From NCBI RefSeq assembly GCF_000687475.1, contig NC_057318.1:6014001-6078000 (forward strand): a DNA stretch of 64,000 nucleotides, given 5' to 3'. The position numbers and the translations under genes are program-made. Position 1 is the stretch's first letter. Each line of letters starts with the position of its first letter. Of the stretch, positions 60,160 to 64,000 are shown piece by piece. Below the pieces are notes generated by a model. It was not told the DNA's origin, did not search any database, and saw only the letters and a program-made list of their open reading frames with translations. This DNA comes from Ustilaginoidea virens. Lineage: Eukaryota; Ascomycota; Sordariomycetes; Hypocreales; Clavicipitaceae.

Positions 60160-63100
60160 TGATTAGCAATATGGCTAATCGTAGCGTTAGAATAAAAGAA
60201 AGAAGTCCCGTAAAAATAAGAAAAAAAAAAATTGAGCTATAGGGATTATAATCCTAATAGCTGCCGAAATATAGGGAATTTCGGGCTTGGGAGTGGTTTA
60301 GTAAGTCTATCCGCAGGTATATCTGTCGTGGGTAAATAAGATATTTTTACTAGGCTACCGTAGGCCTTCTTACGTATATACCGGAATTTAAGCAAGGTAT
60401 GCTTAGTGCGGGCATACTGATTTGGGTTATTTGCGTTAGAAATAGACCCTTAGTTATCGTAGTATAGTAGTATCGGGCGTTAAATATCGACCTGGATTTC
60501 TTTAAATAAATTAGATATCCACTCCACTTCGCGAATCGCCTTAAGTATTGCATTAGACTTAGCTTTAAGCGTTGATAAAACCATAGTTGAAGACCGTTTT
60601 GACCTCTAGCTAATAGGCCTACCATTTAAGGTAGTAAGATAACTACTAGTAGACTTTGAAGTCAGCCGGCACCTAGTAAAATCGCTATCAGAAAATGCAG
60701 CTAATACTATAGTAGCTTTAGCGGCTCGGTAACAAATAGCTGTATTTGCCGTACCAGCCAAGTAGCGGAAAGTGCCCTTAGCAGCATTAAGCTATATAGT
60801 GGAAGCCTGTTGCATATATCGTGACAGGTATTGCGTTAGAAAGGCAAGGTTAGGTCTTAATATTATTATTAACTACATCGATGTCCCTACTAGCTGCTAG
60901 AATAAATATTGATTACTAGTATCTAGCGGCGTATCGTCAGCCTTAGTAAGTATACCGGGCTATAGCGGGATTAGATGCAATCGTGCGTCCTTAAGGTTAA
61001 ATTTCTTAAGGACTTCCGCAATAAATTGCGATTAGTGCAATTATAATAGGCCCTTTTCTCTATCCCTAATAATTTACACTCCTAGAAAGAAGGAGGTAGG
61101 TCTTTAGTCTTCTATGGTATATACCTTATGGAACTTAGCCTTAAGCTAGTCAATATAGCTAAGGTCTGGACCGATAATCAAATAGTTATCTATATAGGTT
61201 ATAATAAAGGTGTATATTCCTTTATTATAGAAGACGGCAGTATTAGAAAGTAGCGGCGTAAAACCCTCTTATACTAGAAGATCTTTTAACTGTAATTGCT
61301 ACTCGCGAGGGCTTTGTTTTAGCCTATATAAGGCTTTCTTTAATAGTATGACCTGTAATACAGAGGGGTTATATCCAGCCTTAGTAAGTAAGGCTAGAAG
61401 TCGACGACGCTATTAGTCAGACTATAAGGCTGGGTTAGGTGAGAGTAGGCTTTCTGCAAATTCTAGAAAACTAGCTGGAATCTCTATATAAATCGTCTCT
61501 AGTAGTTCGCTATTTAGAAAGGCACTAATAAAGTCTATTTGCTCTATTTCCTAGTTATTTACAGCAGTAAGAGTAAGGATGATCCTTTATATTAGTAGGA
61601 TTGAGGTAGAGGTATAGGTCTCCGTAAAGTCTTGCCTAGATACCTGCATAAAGCCTTTAATAATTAATCGTGCCTTATATTTAACCGAGTTATTATTCGC
61701 ATCTTTTTTTATACGAAAAATAGGCCGGTTGCGTAATATCTTCCTACTAGTAGGAATACTAGCCTTTAGTATAAATTGGAAGATATTTAAGTCGATTAAT
61801 TACTCGAATTCCGAAAATAAGGCCTTAACCCAGCTATCCTTATGTGGGTTATATAAGACTTCCTTTTAGCTATTAGGCATACCTTCTAGGGCCCGTTTTG
61901 CAGCCTTAATCTTAGCTGCATAGCATATATCGTATATTTGCTGGTAAAAAGCATAGGAAGGGGGGAAATCCTGTGTGGGAGCCTCTAGGGGGCTGCCTAG
62001 GTACCCGAAAATGCCGTTGTTTTTCGGCTGGGTGGGTAGGAACCCGAAAATGCTGTTGTTTTCCGGCTGTATGGGTGGGAAAAAGCCCTATTGGTCCGCT
62101 TGTAGGCCAGAAAGTGACCTATAGTATCTGTAATTTAGGATACCTTATATATCTCGTATTTATGTATGCATTCTTCTTCTACCCCTAGTGGCCGTAATAG
62201 GCCTATTTTCTGGTACTCGAAATATTCTCTCCTACGATCTCTTATTTAATGCGATATCTAGACTCTCGAATTTTAGATATTCTAGTATAGGTAGCGTTTT
62301 ACTATAGTAGAAAGCTGTATTTACTAAGAAGCCGGGCGAAAAGGCAGAATCTATTATGTCGGAAAGTCGCAGAAAATTAGTATATATGGGGCTTTAAGAT
62401 TCGGACTATTGAAAATTTATTGTATAGGGCAAATCAGAATTTTTATTTGTGTGGGTTATGCCCACTTTTGTGATGGATTCGGAAAATCTCTAAGATTGAG
62501 ATTCCTAATAATAAGAACTTTCTGCATTTCCTAGCATTTGCAGCCTTTTTGTATGGGAAAAGGCTGTATTTTCCTTAGCCGGTAAAAAAGGACTATTTTG
62601 CCTAAGCTGAAAAGCTGAGTTAGGCTGAAGCGATTTGGAATCGAAAAACGGCGAATTGCTAGGAAATATTGTAGAGTGCTATAGTAGGCCTATTAGTTGT
62701 GGTGGGCCCACTAGTTGTAGTAGGCCTATAGCCTATTGTGGATCCGTATGCTGTATTAGGCCTATTGGTTGTAGTGGGCCTGTAGGCTGTGTTGGATCCG
62801 TGGCTTATGGTAGGCCTATGCCTTCGATTAGGCCTATATCGTCGGTCTTAGACGAAATAGGCATATTTAGGCGAGGCGACTTCTAAATAGGCTCTTCTAG
62901 AGCTATTTAGTTGTTGTTTACCCCCTCTGAATTAGAAGGCGGTTAGAAATTAAAAGTGCCCTTTAGGCCACTTAAAATAGGGCCTATACCTTTATTTTGG
63001 TAGGTGAAAGTAATAAAAGAGGTCTTGGTGACGATCCGGCGATATGGGATGTAGATAAGGTAGGTGCTATTGCCTAGTGTAGTTAGTAACTTACCTGACT

Positions 63101-64000
63101 CGGTCCGGGGGGCTAGCTTATGGCTGATGACCCGTTTTTCTAGAGGGATTAGCACCTCTATAGCCGCACTAATAGCCCTGAAGCTAGTAAGGTCGGGTAG
63201 GTAGTAGTACGTAATTTCCGGAAAGTCCTTCTTTAATTCCTCGAAAGGTAATGAGGAATAGTTTGTGACTATTGTTAGATTTACTAAGGTAGTAATACTA
63301 AGAATTATTGCAGACTAAAGGTAAGAAGGTAACCGAGACTAAAGTATAGTAGCTCTAAGTCGGTTAACGATAACCCGTATAGAGCATTCTGCTAACCTAT
63401 TTTGCTTATGAATATAAGGGGAAGAGGTTAAAAAATTTATGCCCTTAAGAACTAGCCAGGCTGTAATAATATTGTTGATTTCCTTACTACCATTATAATG
63501 GAATTTAATAGCTGATTTGCCGTAGCGATTCCTAAGACCTTAGAAGAACCCCTGTAATACTGGGAATACCGTGGGTCCTTCCTTATTGGGTAGTAAGTGC
63601 ACCTAATGGAAGCGTGATTTCCGGTCTATTAAGATGAGGCAAATAGGGCGTTTGTTGTATAGTAGAGGGTTAATTTAGAAGATATCGCCCTTTATGATAT
63701 CTAAATAATGTATAGGGTTTAGTATAGCCCCTGATGTAAAACGCCGAACTGATTTTGCCCTTTTATAGGCGATGCAGTTAAAATTAGAATCCTTTACCTT
63801 ATTGAGATTAGGTAACCCTATAGTTGATGTATAGGTTTTCTTTAAAAGTTGGATTCTGATGTGCCTAAGCTGGATATGCTAAAGTCGGGCTAGTAATAGT
63901 AGCTTTTGATACTCGATATTAGCTGCTGATACTGGGGCTGGGTTGAGGGCGACCGGGGCCCTTTATGGTGGTTGGGCTGTATTGGGAATAATAGCCTCTT
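60160..64000 (-). pseudogene. A2 polyprotein remnant (integrase, RT, RNase H)
   Basis: Minus-strand counterpart of A part 2 and the end of part 1. Clear pieces are RNase H with KAIREVEWISNLFKEIQVDI-like sequence at about 60,540-60,480 and the integrase tail with LIPLEKRVISHKLAPRTE at 63155-63100. This integrase-tail piece keeps codons that are stops in A (for example at 35,338), so A2 is less mutated there. Confidence 0.8.

Larger units (their letters stand above)
59406..64000 (-). mobile_element. Copia-type element A2, 3' LTR and most of pol (runs off the window)
   Basis: Reverse-oriented second copy of A. The 3' LTR is 59406-60152 (747 bp). Reading leftward from the window edge, the internal part carries integrase (around 63,100-63,900), the two minisatellites, and RT/RNase H (around 60,300-61,800). 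It has no B2 insertion, so it shows the undisturbed A structure at that site (near 62,830). Frames are broken but longer pieces stay open (for example 62943-63155 and 60350-60625). Confidence 0.88.

Overview
The window is nuclear DNA of a filamentous ascomycete (Pezizomycotina). A Sordariomycete, perhaps Hypocreales, is my inference from protein flavour, short 45-136 nt introns, TACCTA-rich spacers and RIP-type decay; no species can be named. It has two sharply different halves.

Positions 1 to about 25,100 are ordinary gene-dense euchromatin with seven protein genes and one tRNA. In order: POP1 (RNase P/MRP, minus), an NT-C2 domain protein (plus), SSZ1 (ribosome-associated Hsp70, minus), RRP40 (exosome cap, plus), a putative membrane-anchored C2H2 zinc-finger protein (minus), a RID/Masc1-like cytosine methyltransferase (minus), SEN1 (RNA/DNA helicase, plus), and a tRNA-Ala(AGC) with an intron (minus). 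Four of the seven act in RNA processing or translation (POP1, SSZ1, RRP40, SEN1). POP1/NT-C2, SSZ1/RRP40 and RID/SEN1 are divergent pairs. I resolved exon structures for five genes from splice signals and family conservation; every spliced frame adds up to a whole number of codons.

Positions about 25,105 to 64,000 are an AT-rich, TpA-rich block of dead transposable elements with no intact gene. It is a set of nested insertions. A Tc1/mariner remnant is cut by a Copia element (B1, plus). That is cut by a second Copia (B'', minus), and that by a third (B', minus, 29033-58589). B' holds a different Copia (A, plus, 31455-46469) and a Gypsy element (C, plus, 49427-56755). A itself holds a fourth member of the B family (B2, plus, 35621-43048). 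B'' is also cut by a second A copy (A2, minus, 59406 to beyond the window). Four insertions are closed by exact 5-bp target duplications visible in the sequence: GTATC, GATAT, ACCAT and GCATT.

The coding regions of these elements stay in frame for kilobases but are broken mainly by TAG and TAA at likely former Gln and Trp codons, and the LTR differences I compared are transitions at CpA/TpG. This is the mark of repeat-induced point mutation (RIP). The window therefore holds both a candidate RIP enzyme gene (RID-like, 14360-16156) and a large RIP product about 9 kb away. The least expected item is an antisense, Cys-containing reading frame between the pol region and the 3' LTR of Gypsy element C.
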